Under the pieces are notes generated by a model. It was not told the DNA's origin and did no database searches. It worked only from the letters and a program-made list of their open reading frames with translations. Below are positions 38,569 to 48,674 of a stretch of 64,000 bases of DNA, piece by piece. How positions within the stretch are numbered: the first letter of the stretch is position 1; each line of letters begins with the position of its first letter. The translations under genes and the position numbers were made by a program. Source of the stretch: Haloactinomyces albus (lineage in GTDB: Bacteria > Actinomycetota > Actinomycetes > Mycobacteriales > Pseudonocardiaceae); NCBI RefSeq assembly GCF_031458135.1, contig NZ_JAVDXW010000001.1, positions 2,976,001 through 3,040,000 on the forward strand. The letters are read 5' to 3'.

Positions 38569-39246
38569 TCACTCCACGAAATCCCGGACGCCTTCGGAGA
38601 CCTCGTCGGAGGAGAGCAGTGTGACGTGTCCGGTGCAGGACACCTGCGTGTTGGTCGCGCCTGCCAGCACGGTGCTGCTGTCCGGGTTGATCACTTCGTC
38701 GCACGGTGAACGAAACGTTCCGTAGTCGACCCCGCCCGGTGTCTCGTCGCCGGCGTTGAGATCGGTCAGAAACGTCGACTCGTAGCGCATCTCCTCGCAG
38801 GAGGTCGTCCAGCACGCATAGGCGGCGTTGGTGCCGTGGTTGGGTCCGCCGATGCTCACCCAGTCGTCGACCTGTGCGGTGCCGCCGAGAAACTTCAGGA
38901 AGTAGCGCGAGGACAGACCGCCCATGGAATGGGTGACGATGTCGACCCGGTCCGCACCGGTGTTGCCGAGTACCTGGTCGACCTTGCTCGCGAGCTCTCC
39001 GGCAGTGGTCACATTGGACTGTGCCCAGTCATACTGCCACACGTGCAGCTCGTCCTCGCTCCAGCCGTCGGATTCGAAGTCCTCGACCATCTCCGTCCAG
39101 TTCCAGTCCGCACCGACCCAGCCGTGCACGAAAACGACGGGGTCGTGCGCCGGGGCGGCCGAGGCGGCTGCGGGGGAGAGCACGGAGGCGGCGGCCACTG
39201 CCGCGAGGGCGGTGATTCGGGTGAGGCGAGTGGTGAACCGACGCAT
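38569..39246 (-). CDS. secreted lipase/esterase, class 2 type
   Basis: 225-residue extracellular alpha/beta hydrolase. A Sec signal peptide (Arg-rich start, hydrophobic core, AAASAAPA cleavage region) precedes PVVFVHGWVGADWNWTEM (oxyanion region) and the nucleophile elbow IVTHSMGGLSSRYFL (Ser in HSMGG). Four Cys residues late in the protein could form disulfides. ATG 39246 has GGAGGG just upstream. Family relates to LipA/EstA lipases; substrate unknown. Confidence 0.88.
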   Translation of the reverse strand: MRRFTTRLTRITALAAVAAASVLSPAAASAAPAHDPVVFVHGWVGADWNWTEMVEDFESDGWSEDELHVWQYDWAQSNVTTAGELASKVDQVLGNTGADRVDIVTHSMGGLSSRYFLKFLGGTAQVDDWVSIGGPNHGTNAAYACWTTSCEEMRYESTFLTDLNAGDETPGGVDYGTFRSPCDEVINPDSSTVLAGATNTQVSCTGHVTLLSSDEVSEGVRDFVE

Positions 39247-39519
39247 ATTCCCTCCAAGTCGGAAAGCAACCCATGCCGTGACCGGCGATGTGATCAATAT
39301 CGCAGTGCCGTTGATCACAGTAAGTTGTTTCCGGGAGGGATGATCCATACCGGTCTCCGAAGTTCGGCGATACTTAACCGGTTGGTAACTCGTGCCGTAT
39401 TTCCGGCATGCGGCGAATTTCGGAGTCCGCGGGCGTAGCCGGACGCCGATACGGATCTTGTCGGGTTTCCGGCGTGATGCTGCGGACACAGGCGGTGTCT
39501 TCATGAGAAGGTGTCCGTT

Positions 39520-40461
39520 GTGAGTTCCGTCATCCTTCGACCCACTCGGGTGCTCATCGCGTTGCTCGCGGCCTGCCTGCTGCTCGCCGGTTGCGGGGCG
39601 GGCCCGGGCAAGGTCGGCACGGCTGCCATCGTCGGTGACCGAGCGATCCCACTGACCGCAGTGGAGTCCCGGTTCACCGCCGTACTGAACAAGAACCCCG
39701 ATCTGGCCGATCAACTACGACAGCAGGGCCGGATGGACGATCTCGCCCGGCGGATCGCCGGATTCGCGGTCCGCCGGGAATTGGCCGCCCAAGCGGCTCG
39801 CCGCGAGAACCTGCGGGTCTCCGAGCAGGAGATCACCACGAGGATCAACCGTGCGGGCGGAGCACAGGCCGCGGCCGAGGGCACGATCTTCACCGCTCGG
39901 AATTACCGCGAGGTGGTGCGCTCGCAGCTGTTGATGACCGAGCTCGGCCGCAAGTACCTCGGCACGACATCGGTCACGTTCGACTACACCCAAGCCACCA
40001 CCCGCAAGGAAGCCAAGACCAAGGCCGAGCGCATGGCCCGGGGGCCACAGCAGGCCGCCGCACTCATCAAGGCCGACCGTGCCAGGGGTGTCCCGGCCGA
40101 ATTCGGCAGGCGGGTGCGCGCGAGTGACAGTGCCTCACTGGCGGTTGGCACCCCCTTGTTCGGTGCCACTCCGGGGACGGTCGTGGCCTTCAAGGGACCG
40201 AATCAGCGTGCGGGGACCTGGCTGATCGCCCGTATCACCGAGCGCAACACGAAGGCTGCGCCCGCTGCGGCAGGCAGCCAGGCCGACGAGCGGGTCATGC
40301 AGGCCTTCGGAACGCGGCTGCTCGGCCTCACGGCCCAGCGTGTCGGCGTGGAGCTCAGTCCCCGCTACGGAGTGTGGGACCCGATCAGGCTCACCCCCGC
40401 ACCCGATGACGGACAGACGACCGGTTTTCGCCTGGACGGCGGGCGCGTCCCCGCCGCGTGA
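39520..40461 (+). CDS. SurA N-terminal-domain-like lipoprotein
   Basis: 313 residues. A signal peptide with lipobox LLAGC near residue 20 (from GTG 39520) gives a membrane-anchored lipoprotein. The mature part opens with VGDRAIPLTAVESRF and a helical segment resembling the SurA/PrsA chaperone N-terminal domain; no obvious intact parvulin domain is seen. GTG 39520 is favoured because GAGAAGG is 8 nt upstream; GTG 39511 is three codons earlier. It lies directly before mazG. A role in envelope protein folding is inferred. Confidence 0.75.
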   Translation: MSSVILRPTRVLIALLAACLLLAGCGAGPGKVGTAAIVGDRAIPLTAVESRFTAVLNKNPDLADQLRQQGRMDDLARRIAGFAVRRELAAQAARRENLRVSEQEITTRINRAGGAQAAAEGTIFTARNYREVVRSQLLMTELGRKYLGTTSVTFDYTQATTRKEAKTKAERMARGPQQAAALIKADRARGVPAEFGRRVRASDSASLAVGTPLFGATPGTVVAFKGPNQRAGTWLIARITERNTKAAPAAAGSQADERVMQAFGTRLLGLTAQRVGVELSPRYGVWDPIRLTPAPDDGQTTGFRLDGGRVPAA

Positions 40462-40543
40462 GCACCGAGAGATGCCACACGGCTCGGCGGACTGCGCATG
40501 AACCGTCACTGACGAGGCGGCCGTGGCTTGGAACAATCGAAGC

Positions 40544-41578
40544 ATGACTGCTGCGAACGAGCCGATCGTTGACGGCTGCGCCCTCGTCCTCGTCGACGAC
40601 CGGCTCGGCGAGGTCGTCCCGGCGGCTGCCGTGCCGGTGCTGCGCGCCGCTGTCGCCGTGTACGCCGACGCGGGACTGGCGCCGGAGACCCGTGCCGCGC
40701 TCGATGCGCCGATACCTCCGCCGCTCGGAGACCTGCTGGCACAGGCTGCCCGAGAACCGGTCGTGCTCGTGGCCTCCGATCCCGGTTCCGCCGAGGTTCT
40801 CGCCCTGCACTCCGCCGGGGCGCAGTGGCTCGGCTCGACAGCCCCGGCCGGAGTGGAACTGCTGGACGCGGTGACGGTGATGGACCGGCTGCGCTCACCC
40901 GGTGGATGCCCGTGGGACGCCGAGCAAACGCACGATTCGCTGCGCCAATACCTCGTGGAGGAGACCTACGAGCTGCTGGAGGCACTGGAACGCCGCGACC
41001 GCACGGAACTGCGGGAGGAACTGGGCGATGTACTGCTTCAGGTGCTCTTTCACGCGCGGGTCGCGACCGAGGACAGTGCGGATCCGTTCGATGTGGACGA
41101 GGTTGCTTCGAAGCTGGTCAGCAAGCTCGTCTCGCGGCACCCCCACGTATTCTCCGAGGCGGAAAACATCCACGACGCCGAATCCCAGCATCTGCGCTGG
41201 GAAGAGCTCAAACAGCAGGAGAAGCGCCGCGAATCCAGCATGGACGGTGTCGCCACCGGCCAGCCCGCCGTGGCGCTGGCCGCCAAGCTGGCCCAGCGAG
41301 CAGCACGCGCGCGTATCCCGGCAGACCTGTTGCCGCAGAGCGGGAGCACGGGGAATGCTCTGTTCGACATCGCCGCCCGGGCGAAGCTGGATCACCAGGA
41401 TCCCGAGGACGCACTGCGTGCCGTGGCTCTGCGCTTCGCCGAACGGGTGCGCGCGGCCGAGTCGCGGGCACGGCAGGCGGGTCGGGAACCATCGGAGCTG
41501 TCGGAAACCGAGTGGCGCCGCTTCTGGAGTGAACTGCCCGATTCCGGTGGCCCGCTGGGCGACTCGTCCGGCCGGTGA
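40544..41578 (+). CDS. mazG: nucleoside triphosphate pyrophosphohydrolase
   Basis: House-cleaning NTP pyrophosphatase, 344 residues. The MazG core starts LRSPGGCPWDAEQTHDSL and carries the metal-binding pattern EETYELLEAL then EELGDVLLQVLFHA. An N-terminal ~110-residue extension and a second, partial MazG-like C-terminal half are present, the actinobacterial long form (compare Rv1021). ATG 40544 has no clear Shine-Dalgarno sequence. Conserved position before the transglycosylases and eno. Confidence 0.93.
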   Translation: MTAANEPIVDGCALVLVDDRLGEVVPAAAVPVLRAAVAVYADAGLAPETRAALDAPIPPPLGDLLAQAAREPVVLVASDPGSAEVLALHSAGAQWLGSTAPAGVELLDAVTVMDRLRSPGGCPWDAEQTHDSLRQYLVEETYELLEALERRDRTELREELGDVLLQVLFHARVATEDSADPFDVDEVASKLVSKLVSRHPHVFSEAENIHDAESQHLRWEELKQQEKRRESSMDGVATGQPAVALAAKLAQRAARARIPADLLPQSGSTGNALFDIAARAKLDHQDPEDALRAVALRFAERVRAAESRARQAGREPSELSETEWRRFWSELPDSGGPLGDSSGR

Positions 41579-41719
41579 ACCACACTGAGCCTCCGGCACG
41601 CTCCTGATCATGGTTGTGCCGCCTGGGGCGGGCGCGTGTGGTGCCGATGCGTATCGCCGTGATCGGCTTACCGCCGGGCGAGGAAACGGGCACACTGGAC
41701 GTGGTGAGGGGATGTTCGC

Positions 41720-42538
41720 GTGTCACAGCAACCGACCACGCCGAGGCTTCGGCCGTTGCCGATGCTGGGCGTGGTTGTTCTGGCCGTGCTGATGCTCGTG
41801 GTGTGGAGCGTCGTCACCGATTCGGCCCACAGGTCCCGGTCGAGAACTCCGGTCGAGTTGCCGACGGCGGAAGCGCCGCCGGATCCCGGAGTCGAGCCGC
41901 CGACCATCCGGTTGCTTCCGTCCGACGCAGCGGTGCGCAGCCCCGATAACCGGCCGCAGCAGCAGCTTGCCGGCTGGGCGGCGTCGATGTCCGAGGAGCT
42001 CGATATTCCGAGACCCGCGCTGGAAGCCTATGGGTATGCCGCGAGTGCTCTGGAGGTCACCCGACCGAAGTGTGGGCTGAGCTGGTCGGTCCTGGCCGGA
42101 GTCGCCGCCGTCGAATCCCGGCACGGTCGCCACGGCGGTGCCGAACTCGACCGGACGGGGCGCACCAGCGAGCCGATCCGGGGGTTGCCCTTGGACGGCC
42201 GGGACGGGGTGATGCTCATCCGGGACACCGACAACGGCAAGCTCGACGGAGACCTGGTCTTCGACAGGGCTGTGGGGCCCTTCCAGTTCATTCCGACGAC
42301 CTGGAAGGAGTGGGGCACCGACGCCGACGGCGATGGGGTCGCCGATCCCGACGATATCGATGATGCGGCGATGGCCGCAGGACACTACCTGTGCGCCTCC
42401 GGTGGGGACCTCCGCGATGCCGATCGGTTCTGGGAGGCGTTGCTGGACTACAACGCGAGCCGCAGTTACGGCCAGGATGTTCTCGACCATGCCGACTACT
42501 ACGGACGGAAGAGTCGTCGGCTCTCCGCCAGGCGGTGA
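41720..42538 (+). CDS. membrane-anchored lytic transglycosylase, LpqU-like (1)
   Basis: 272 residues with a single N-terminal membrane anchor (about 13-33) and an exported lytic murein transglycosylase domain. The catalytic Glu is in LAGVAAVESRHGRHGG; AVGPFQFIPTTWKEWG is the family motif; a DxDxDG calcium-type loop, DADGDGVADPDDIDD, follows. Two Cys (in CGLSW and HYLCAS) may form a disulfide. The GTG start has AGGGGA about 8 nt upstream. Corresponds in position to M. tuberculosis lpqU (Rv1022). Confidence 0.88.
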   Translation: MSQQPTTPRLRPLPMLGVVVLAVLMLVVWSVVTDSAHRSRSRTPVELPTAEAPPDPGVEPPTIRLLPSDAAVRSPDNRPQQQLAGWAASMSEELDIPRPALEAYGYAASALEVTRPKCGLSWSVLAGVAAVESRHGRHGGAELDRTGRTSEPIRGLPLDGRDGVMLIRDTDNGKLDGDLVFDRAVGPFQFIPTTWKEWGTDADGDGVADPDDIDDAAMAAGHYLCASGGDLRDADRFWEALLDYNASRSYGQDVLDHADYYGRKSRRLSARR

Positions 42539-42633
42539 ACGGCCGGACGGGACTCGTGACCTGCCCGGCAACCTGTCCGGCAACCTGTCGATAACCTGTC
42601 GGCAGCAGCGGATCGAACACGTAGCCTGTCCGG

Positions 42634-43569
42634 GTGATCCAGCGCACGCCGACGGAGTCCTCGCCGACGGAACTCTCCTCGACGGAGTCCAGCCCTACGG
42701 AGCCTTCCCCGCTGCCCGGAATCACCCCGTCGTCCGGGGCGGCACGACCTCGGACACGACGAGCCGAAGTGTCGGCTGCCCTCGGACGTTGTGTGGTTGC
42801 TCTGAGTCTGCTGGGGGCGATGGTCACCACGGTCGGGCTCGTTTCCGTGCTCGGAAAGCCGGACGCGGCACCGGTCGCAGGCCCACTTCCCGAACGAGCG
42901 CTCGAACCGGCTCCGGTGCGTCCCGGATCCACCGCACCACCCGTGCAGAAGCCGGTCCCCGTTCCGGAACCGCAGCCGCAGGACTCCGAGGGGCTCATCG
43001 GCCCGATCCGGGAATGGGCCAACAAGGTGGCCACGGCCGTGGACATCCCCGCACGAGCGCTCGTGTCCTACGTGCGTGCCGACCTGGCCATGAGCGAGTA
43101 CCAGCCGGACTGTCGGATCTCCTGGGCGACGTTGGCGGGTATCGGACGTGTCGAATCGGACCACGGCCGGTACGGGAACCGGACGCTGGGCGAGGACGCG
43201 GTTCCGTCACGGCCGATCATCGGGGTGGCGCTGGATGGCGGTCCGAACGTGCGTGCCATCAGCGACACGGACAACGGTGCGCTCGACGGTGATCCGATCC
43301 ATGACCGTGCCGTGGGACCGATGCAGTTCATTCCCACCACCTGGTCGAAGTGGGCCACCGACGGCAATGGTGACGGGGTGGGTAATCCGCAGAACCTGGA
43401 CGATGCCGCGACGGCTGCCGCACGTTACCTGTGCGCGGGCGGACGTGATATGAGCAGCGGACAGGGTTGGTGGTCCGGTGTGATGTCCTACAACAACTCC
43501 GTGGAGTACGCCCGGAAGGTGTACGCCCTGGCCGAAACCTACGCTGCTGCGAGCAATCGCCGCGAGTAG
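42634..43569 (+). CDS. membrane-anchored lytic transglycosylase, LpqU-like (2)
   Basis: 311-residue tandem paralogue of the preceding gene. Same layout: cytoplasmic N-terminus, one membrane segment (about 50-72), Pro-rich linker, then catalytic LAGIGRVESDHGRYGN, AVGPMQFIPTTWSKWA and the loop DGNGDGVGNPQNLDD. GTG 42634 has TAGCCT (42622-42627) 6 nt upstream, so its own leaderless transcript is probable. The stop codon lies inside a 20-bp tandem repeat. Confidence 0.88.
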   Translation: MIQRTPTESSPTELSSTESSPTEPSPLPGITPSSGAARPRTRRAEVSAALGRCVVALSLLGAMVTTVGLVSVLGKPDAAPVAGPLPERALEPAPVRPGSTAPPVQKPVPVPEPQPQDSEGLIGPIREWANKVATAVDIPARALVSYVRADLAMSEYQPDCRISWATLAGIGRVESDHGRYGNRTLGEDAVPSRPIIGVALDGGPNVRAISDTDNGALDGDPIHDRAVGPMQFIPTTWSKWATDGNGDGVGNPQNLDDAATAAARYLCAGGRDMSSGQGWWSGVMSYNNSVEYARKVYALAETYAAASNRRE

Positions 43570-43614
43570 AACGTAATCGCCGTGAGTAGAACGTAATCGT
43601 CGCGAGTGGGAAGG
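43561..43614. repeat. 20-bp tandem repeat, 2.7 copies
   Basis: Units start at 43561, 43581 and 43601: CGCGAGTAGAACGTAATCGC, CGTGAGTAGAACGTAATCGT and a truncated CGCGAGTGGGAAGG. The first contains the stop codon of the transglycosylase gene. A small hairpin, GAAGG-ACA-CCTTC, follows the last unit. Confidence 0.85.
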
Positions 43615-43677
43615 ACACCTTCACTGCGCCCTTGTGGACAACCACTCCCGCCTGTGGACGCCGCACCTCGAGATTGC

Positions 43678-43725
43678 TGCAGTTTCGCGCGAAATCACAA
43701 AAATGCGGTTTCGCGCGAAACTGCA
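43678..43725. repeat. inverted TTTCGCGCGAAA repeats between convergent genes
   Basis: TGCAGTTTCGCGCGAAA (43678-43694) and its exact reverse complement (43709-43725) flank a 14-nt spacer. It lies between convergent genes and could be a bidirectional terminator. The same 17-mer forms the centre of the 50-bp palindrome at 15038-15087. Confidence 0.85.
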
Positions 43726-43729
43726 CACA

Positions 43730-44116
43730 TCACTCACTCGATCGGGGGTCCAACGCGATGTGGGCGTTGATCTCGCCGAGTACTTCCTGATAGGCGGGGT
43801 CAGGATACATCGTCGCGGCGAGCCGCACCTGCGTCTGTGCCTCGCTGAGCCGTCCCTGCCGCTGCAAGGTGCGTCCCAGCACCAGGCGTGCGTAGTGGTC
43901 GGACGGATCGAGTTCGATCACCCGCAAGAAGGCGAGCTCGGCACGCTGGAACTGGGCCGAGAACAGATACGCGCGACCGGCGAGCAACTGGACGCTCGGC
44001 TTGTCGGGAGCGATCTCGAGTACCGGCCCCAGGACATGAAGAGCTTCCAGTGGCCGCCGCTGCGCTACCAGCGATTCCGCTTTGCGGAACGCTTCCACGG
44101 TACTTTCAGTGGTCAT
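43730..44116 (-). CDS. tetratricopeptide-repeat protein
   Basis: 128-residue cytoplasmic protein composed of about three TPR-like helical pairs: ESLVAQRRPLEALHVLGPVL, AYLFSAQFQRAELAFLRVIE and GRTLQRQGRLSEAQTQVRLA. A protein-interaction scaffold of unknown partner. ATG 44116 is chosen; GTG 44122 is an alternative. It lies between the transglycosylases and eno on the opposite strand. Confidence 0.8.
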   Translation of the reverse strand: MTTESTVEAFRKAESLVAQRRPLEALHVLGPVLEIAPDKPSVQLLAGRAYLFSAQFQRAELAFLRVIELDPSDHYARLVLGRTLQRQGRLSEAQTQVRLAATMYPDPAYQEVLGEINAHIALDPRSSE

Positions 44117-44379
44117 GGTCACCACAACGTTACGTCCCGATGAGTCGTTTCTCCAGCATGCAACCGGGTGATCGGCGCAGGTCTGTTGTACGGCTCGGGT
44201 CGAGCAAGGATCATGGGCGAGCACCCCCGAAGCATCTGCGGAGAGCCTGGCGCGAGCCATCACGGCCTGCCGTTAGGCTCGGAGACGGTCGTCGGGCGTG
44301 CAACTCGGCTCCGTTTTCCGCCCGCCGGGCATCCGGCGGATCCGGGAGGCGCGGCCCACGCCCATAGTTCAAACGCTGA

Positions 44380-45678
<1,299 letters not shown>

Positions 45679-45680
45679 GA

Positions 45681-46235
45681 ATGGCGAGCGGGCGCTCGGG
45701 TGACTCCCCGCGGCGTCGCCGGGGTGAGAGCACCCCACGGCGACGCTCGGAGCGCTCGGAAGACCGGCGCCGCCGGAGTGGTGCCGGTGCCGTCCGTGGA
45801 ACGGCCAAGCGGCCGGGCGGGAGGAATTCCGCCCGGCCGCGCGCCTCGGCAGGCACCGGCGGTGCGTTCAAGCTGTCGTCGACGCGTCGGGCGGCGGTGT
45901 TGGCGATCGTGGTGTGCGCGATGGCATTGAGCGTGTCGGTACCGTTGCGCACCTATCTCAGTCAGCAAGAGGAGCTGGCCATGCGGCACCGGCAGCAGGC
46001 CGAGCTCACTCGGGATGTCCGAGAGCTGGTCGAGCGCAAGCAGCGGCTGTCCGACCCGACGCGTATCGAGGCGGAGGCCCGTAAACGCCTGGGATATGTA
46101 CGTCCCGGCGAGACGCCCTATGAGGTGCGTCTGCCGGAGGGGCTGAGACGGCCGGACCCGAAGCCCGCGCCGGAGCCCCGGAACAAACCCTGGTATCAGC
46201 AGCTTTGGCAGTCCCTGACGGGGAAGGGGTCGTGA
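45681..46235 (+). CDS. FtsB/DivIC-type septum formation initiator protein
   Basis: 184-residue bitopic membrane protein. A long Arg/Ser-rich cytoplasmic N-terminus (about 70 residues) precedes a single transmembrane helix (about 70-92) and an extracytoplasmic coiled coil with QQAELTRDVRELVERKQRL, ending in a Pro-rich tail. This is the actinobacterial FtsB/DivIC layout (Rv1024 position). It begins 2 nt after eno, and its stop overlaps the DUF501 gene start. Confidence 0.88.
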   Translation: MASGRSGDSPRRRRGESTPRRRSERSEDRRRRSGAGAVRGTAKRPGGRNSARPRASAGTGGAFKLSSTRRAAVLAIVVCAMALSVSVPLRTYLSQQEELAMRHRQQAELTRDVRELVERKQRLSDPTRIEAEARKRLGYVRPGETPYEVRLPEGLRRPDPKPAPEPRNKPWYQQLWQSLTGKGS

Positions 46236-46732
46236 CGGTGTCGAGTGGTGTGCCCTCGGTCGGCGAGGCGGACAGGGCTCTGATCATGCGCCAGCTGGGG
46301 CGGCCACCGCGTGGTCTGCGCGCGGTGGCGGCGCGCGATTCGGCGGGGGAGCCGACCGTCGTGCAGACCAATCCGAGACTGGAGGACGGCACTCCGTTCC
46401 CGACGCTGTATTACCTGACATCGCCGCGACTGGTGTCGCTGGTTTCGACGCTGGAGTCCGAGGGACTCATGCGCGAGATGACCGACCGGCTCGCCGAGGA
46501 CCCGGAGTTGGCCCAGCGGTATCGCCGCGCTCACGAGTCCTACCTCGCGGAGCGCGATGCGATCGAGCCGCTCGGCACCGACGTGAGCGCGGGCGGAATG
46601 CCCGACCGTGTGAAGTGCCTGCACGTGCATGTCGCCCATGCGCTGGCCGTCGGCCCCGGCATCAACCCCTTCGGGGACGAGGCACTGGATCTCCTCCGGC
46701 AGCGCCGGCCGGATGACTCCTCCCCGGTCTGA
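46232..46732 (+). CDS. DUF501 family protein
   Basis: 166 residues. Conserved features of DUF501: ALIMRQLGRPPRGLRAVAAR, FPTLYYLTSPRLV, and the C-terminal RVKCLHVHVAHALAVGPGIN PFGDEAL region containing one Cys and two His. Function unknown; it always travels with eno, ftsB and ppx in actinobacteria. GTG 46232 overlaps the FtsB stop (GTGA); GTG 46238 is an alternative with GGGAAGGGG at good spacing. Confidence 0.9.
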   Translation: MTVSSGVPSVGEADRALIMRQLGRPPRGLRAVAARDSAGEPTVVQTNPRLEDGTPFPTLYYLTSPRLVSLVSTLESEGLMREMTDRLAEDPELAQRYRRAHESYLAERDAIEPLGTDVSAGGMPDRVKCLHVHVAHALAVGPGINPFGDEALDLLRQRRPDDSSPV

Positions 46733-46796
46733 TCCTCGCCCGCCACGCGACTCGGTCCATTTCTTCGCGACATTGACCGCACCGCACCGAAGGCGT

Positions 46797-48488
46797 TCAC
46801 GCTCCGGGGGTCACTCGTTGCACGAGTGTCGCGGTGTCGACGCCGTTCGGCACGGTGCCGAAGGTATGGCCCCCGGAATCGAGCCGTGTCGCGGTGAATC
46901 CGCTTGCGACCTCGCCCGGGGCGTACCGCAGCAGCAACGACGCCTGCAGGGTGTGCGCGATCAGCTCGGCCAGTGTCCGTGCCCTCGCGGGCTGGGGTGC
47001 GGACAGTTCCTCGCGTAGCTGCCGTACCGCTCGGTCGTAGCGGTCATCGGTTCCGAGTGCCCCGTCCAGTTCCGCGAACAGGGCATTCACGGTGGACGGC
47101 TGCTTGGTGATGGCCCGCAGCGTGTCCAGGGCGGTGACGTTGCCCGAGCCCTCCCAGATCGACAGCAGGGGTGCTTCCCGGTACAGCCGCGGCATGCCGG
47201 ATTCCTCGACATAGCCGTTGCCGCCGAGGCATTCGAGTGCTTCGGCGATGGCGGTCGGTGCGCGCTTGCAGACGGAGAACTTCGCGGCGGGCAATGCCAG
47301 GCGCAGTAGCTCCAGCTCGGAGCTCTCGCCCCGCTGACTCCGGTCCACAGCGGCGGCCAGCCGCATCGCCAGCGCTGTTGCGGCTTCCGACTCCAGCGCG
47401 AGGTCTGCGATCACCGCTCGCATCAGTGGTGCGTCACCGAGCACCTCGCCGAAGGCACTCCGGTGAGCCACGTGGTGTGCGGCTTCGGACAGGGCGATAC
47501 GCATGTTGGCCGATGAACCGAGCACACAGTCCATCCTGGTCATCGACACCATGTCGATGATGCTGCGGACCCCGCGGCCTTCCTCGCCGACCAGCCAACC
47601 GAGTGCCCCGGTGTATTCGAGCTCGGCCGAGGCGTTGGACCTGTTGCCCAGTTTGTCCTTGAGGCGCTGCAGCCGGATCTCGTTGCGGGTGCCGTCGGGC
47701 AGGACGCGCGGTACCGCGAGGCAACTCGGACCGCCCGGAGTCTGCGCCAGGGTGAGAAAGAGGTCGTTCATCGGGGCCGAGGTGAACCACTTGTGGCCGG
47801 TGATCCGGTAGGTGCCGTCGGCGAGCGGTTCGGCTGCGGTGGTGTTCGCTCGCACGTCGGAGCCGCCCTGCTTCTCGGTCATCGACATGCCCGCGAGCAA
47901 CCCGGCCTTGTCGGATGGTGCGCGCAAACCGAAGTCGTAGGACGGGGAGAGCAATCCCGACTCGTAGTGCGCGGCGAGTTCGGGGCTGTGGCGCAGGGCC
48001 GGTACGGCGGCGAAGGTCATCGAGATCGGGCAGCCGTGCCCTGCTTCGGCCTGGGACCACAGGTAGAACCCGGCGGCTCGCCGCACATGTGCCCCGGCCC
48101 CTGCGTCGGGAGCCCACGGCGCCGCGTGCAGGCCGTAGGAGACCGCCTGGGCCATGAGCCAGTGCCAGGAGGGGTGGAACTCGACCTCGTCGATGCGGTT
48201 GCCGTAGCGATCGTGGCTACGCAGTTGCGGAGGGTGTTCGTTGGCCAGCCGACCGTGCTCGCGTGCCGCTGCGGATCCGGCATGCCTGCCGAGCTGTGCG
48301 AGGTCGGCGAGATGAGCGGACTCGCCGTGCTGGGCGAGGGCTTCCCGCAAGGCGGGATCGCAGGCCACCGGATCGAAACCGTCCAGGGGTGGCGGTTGGT
48401 TGAGCACCTGGTGCGTCCGTGCCGGAGACCGCTCGGCGTCGTGCGTTCCGGCCTCGGCGCGGTGGGGCTCGGTGACCGTCATGGCCAC
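46797..48488 (-). CDS. AidB-like acyl-CoA dehydrogenase family protein
   Basis: 563-residue flavoprotein of the acyl-CoA dehydrogenase superfamily with the AidB-type opening NQPPPLDGFDPVACDPALRE. Other segments: MSMTEKQGGSDVRANTT, GHKWFTSAPMNDLFL, RMDCVLGSSANMRIAL and CLGGNGYVEESGMPRLYREA. E. coli AidB binds DNA and protects against alkylation, though many homologues are uncharacterised. Convergent with DUF501; it starts divergently from ppx. Confidence 0.87.
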   Translation of the reverse strand: MAMTVTEPHRAEAGTHDAERSPARTHQVLNQPPPLDGFDPVACDPALREALAQHGESAHLADLAQLGRHAGSAAAREHGRLANEHPPQLRSHDRYGNRIDEVEFHPSWHWLMAQAVSYGLHAAPWAPDAGAGAHVRRAAGFYLWSQAEAGHGCPISMTFAAVPALRHSPELAAHYESGLLSPSYDFGLRAPSDKAGLLAGMSMTEKQGGSDVRANTTAAEPLADGTYRITGHKWFTSAPMNDLFLTLAQTPGGPSCLAVPRVLPDGTRNEIRLQRLKDKLGNRSNASAELEYTGALGWLVGEEGRGVRSIIDMVSMTRMDCVLGSSANMRIALSEAAHHVAHRSAFGEVLGDAPLMRAVIADLALESEAATALAMRLAAAVDRSQRGESSELELLRLALPAAKFSVCKRAPTAIAEALECLGGNGYVEESGMPRLYREAPLLSIWEGSGNVTALDTLRAITKQPSTVNALFAELDGALGTDDRYDRAVRQLREELSAPQPARARTLAELIAHTLQASLLLRYAPGEVASGFTATRLDSGGHTFGTVPNGVDTATLVQRVTPGA

Positions 48489-48600
48489 AGCCTAGGACAT
48501 GTGGTTACCGAACAGTAGTCGTGAGTCGTGATCGTTTTCCGCCGCGTAGCCGCAACCTGTGTACTCGCGGGCACGGCGGCTAGCGTGGTCGTGATCCAGG

Positions 48601-48647
48601 GTGAGCGCGTCGCTGTGGCGGGGACAGTGCCGGAACGACGCGTTCAC
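48601..48647. repeat. 47-bp hairpin repeat, copy B
   Basis: Same length and layout as copy A at 38501. Outer 12-bp stem GTGAGCGCGTCG / CGACGCGTTCAC is kept: the T-A pair at stem position 6 in copy A is C-G here, and position 5 becomes a G-T wobble. It lies 28 bp before ppx, in a divergent promoter region. Confidence 0.8.
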
Positions 48648-48674
48648 CCGTAACGAAGCTGAGGAGGACGTTGG

